Shown here: piece after piece, positions 29,826-30,000 of the stretch
How positions within the stretch are numbered: the first letter of the stretch is position 1
Layout of the letters: each line of letters opens with the position of its first letter
Source: Emiliania huxleyi CCMP1516
Lineage: Eukaryota; Haptophyta; Isochrysidales; Noelaerhabdaceae
DNA: 30,000 nucleotides
Direction of reading: 5' to 3'
Assembly (NCBI RefSeq): GCF_000372725.1
Contig: NW_005194754.1
Coordinates: 203,967-233,966 of the forward strand
Made by a program: the position numbers and the translations under genes
The notes under the pieces: generated by a model
What the model was told of the DNA's origin: nothing
The model's database searches: none
The model's input: only the letters and a program-made list of their open reading frames with translations

Positions 29826-30000
29826 TTCGAGGCGCGCGGCCGCACAGAGAGCGGCCGCGCGCCGGGGCGGGCAGGCCTCGCTCTCCGAAAGGAGAGGAGA
29901 GGAACCGCGCACGCGTGGGGTCGCGAGGCAGAACGGGGCACGCGTCCGCCGGAGGTCTAGTCGTGGACTTAGCACTCCGGCGGGGACGCGGGTTAGACGC
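29826..30000 (-). other. internal transcribed spacer 2 (ITS2), partial
   Basis: Lies immediately 5' of 28S in transcription sense, GC-rich, with self-complementary stretches such as GCGCGCGGCCGC-TCTCTGTG-CGGCCGCGCGC (about 29836-29864) that form ITS2-type helices. 5.8S lies beyond the window. The polymorphic sequence would be useful for species identification. Confidence 0.85.

Overview
This window is nuclear DNA from a GC-rich eukaryote, most likely a unicellular alga with a secondary plastid; a haptophyte fits best. The evidence is: (i) a eukaryotic 28S rRNA gene and the end of ITS2 on the minus strand (26566-30000); (ii) protein genes broken by short introns of 55-290 nt, with protein similarity resuming in the correct frame after each; (iii) nuclear genes with signal-peptide-like or plastid-targeting leaders (a PSRP6/cL38-like protein, an ABC1 kinase, a Tat-type thylakoid-lumen protein); (iv) O-fucosyltransferase-like and DUF6625-type proteins. 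The haptophyte placement is inference; the rRNA would settle it.

Layout. 1-6400 is gene-poor and repeat-rich: the acidic 3' end of a gene, a degraded ankyrin gene next to a 152-bp-spaced tandem repeat, a region bounded by 13-bp direct repeats, an intact two-exon PSRP6-like gene, and an 885-bp transposon with 126-bp terminal inverted repeats and an 8-9 bp target duplication inside a small reading frame. 6826-15480 carries three plus-strand genes: a giant (O-fucosyltransferase-like + DxD glycosyltransferase)x2 protein, a Cys-rich secreted protein and a DUF6625 glycosyltransferase-like protein. This looks like a cell-surface or Golgi glycosylation neighbourhood. 15675-23752 is dense and plastid- or membrane-oriented: an ABC1/UbiB kinase (minus), a divergent lumenal protein (plus), an OFA-type MFS transporter starting only 72 bp after it, and an unrecognised Ala/Pro-rich protein (minus). 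24300-26565 is rDNA intergenic spacer with internal duplications, then 28S and ITS2. The window therefore spans a junction between rDNA and protein genes.

Two points stand out. First, most introns I could place by frame and homology use GC rather than GT donors, nearly always as GCG, so the usual GT-AG assumption misannotates these genes. Second, one intron of the ABC1 kinase gene is an AT-rich insert bounded by a 27-bp direct repeat containing AGGT, which is what recent intron gain by duplication would look like.
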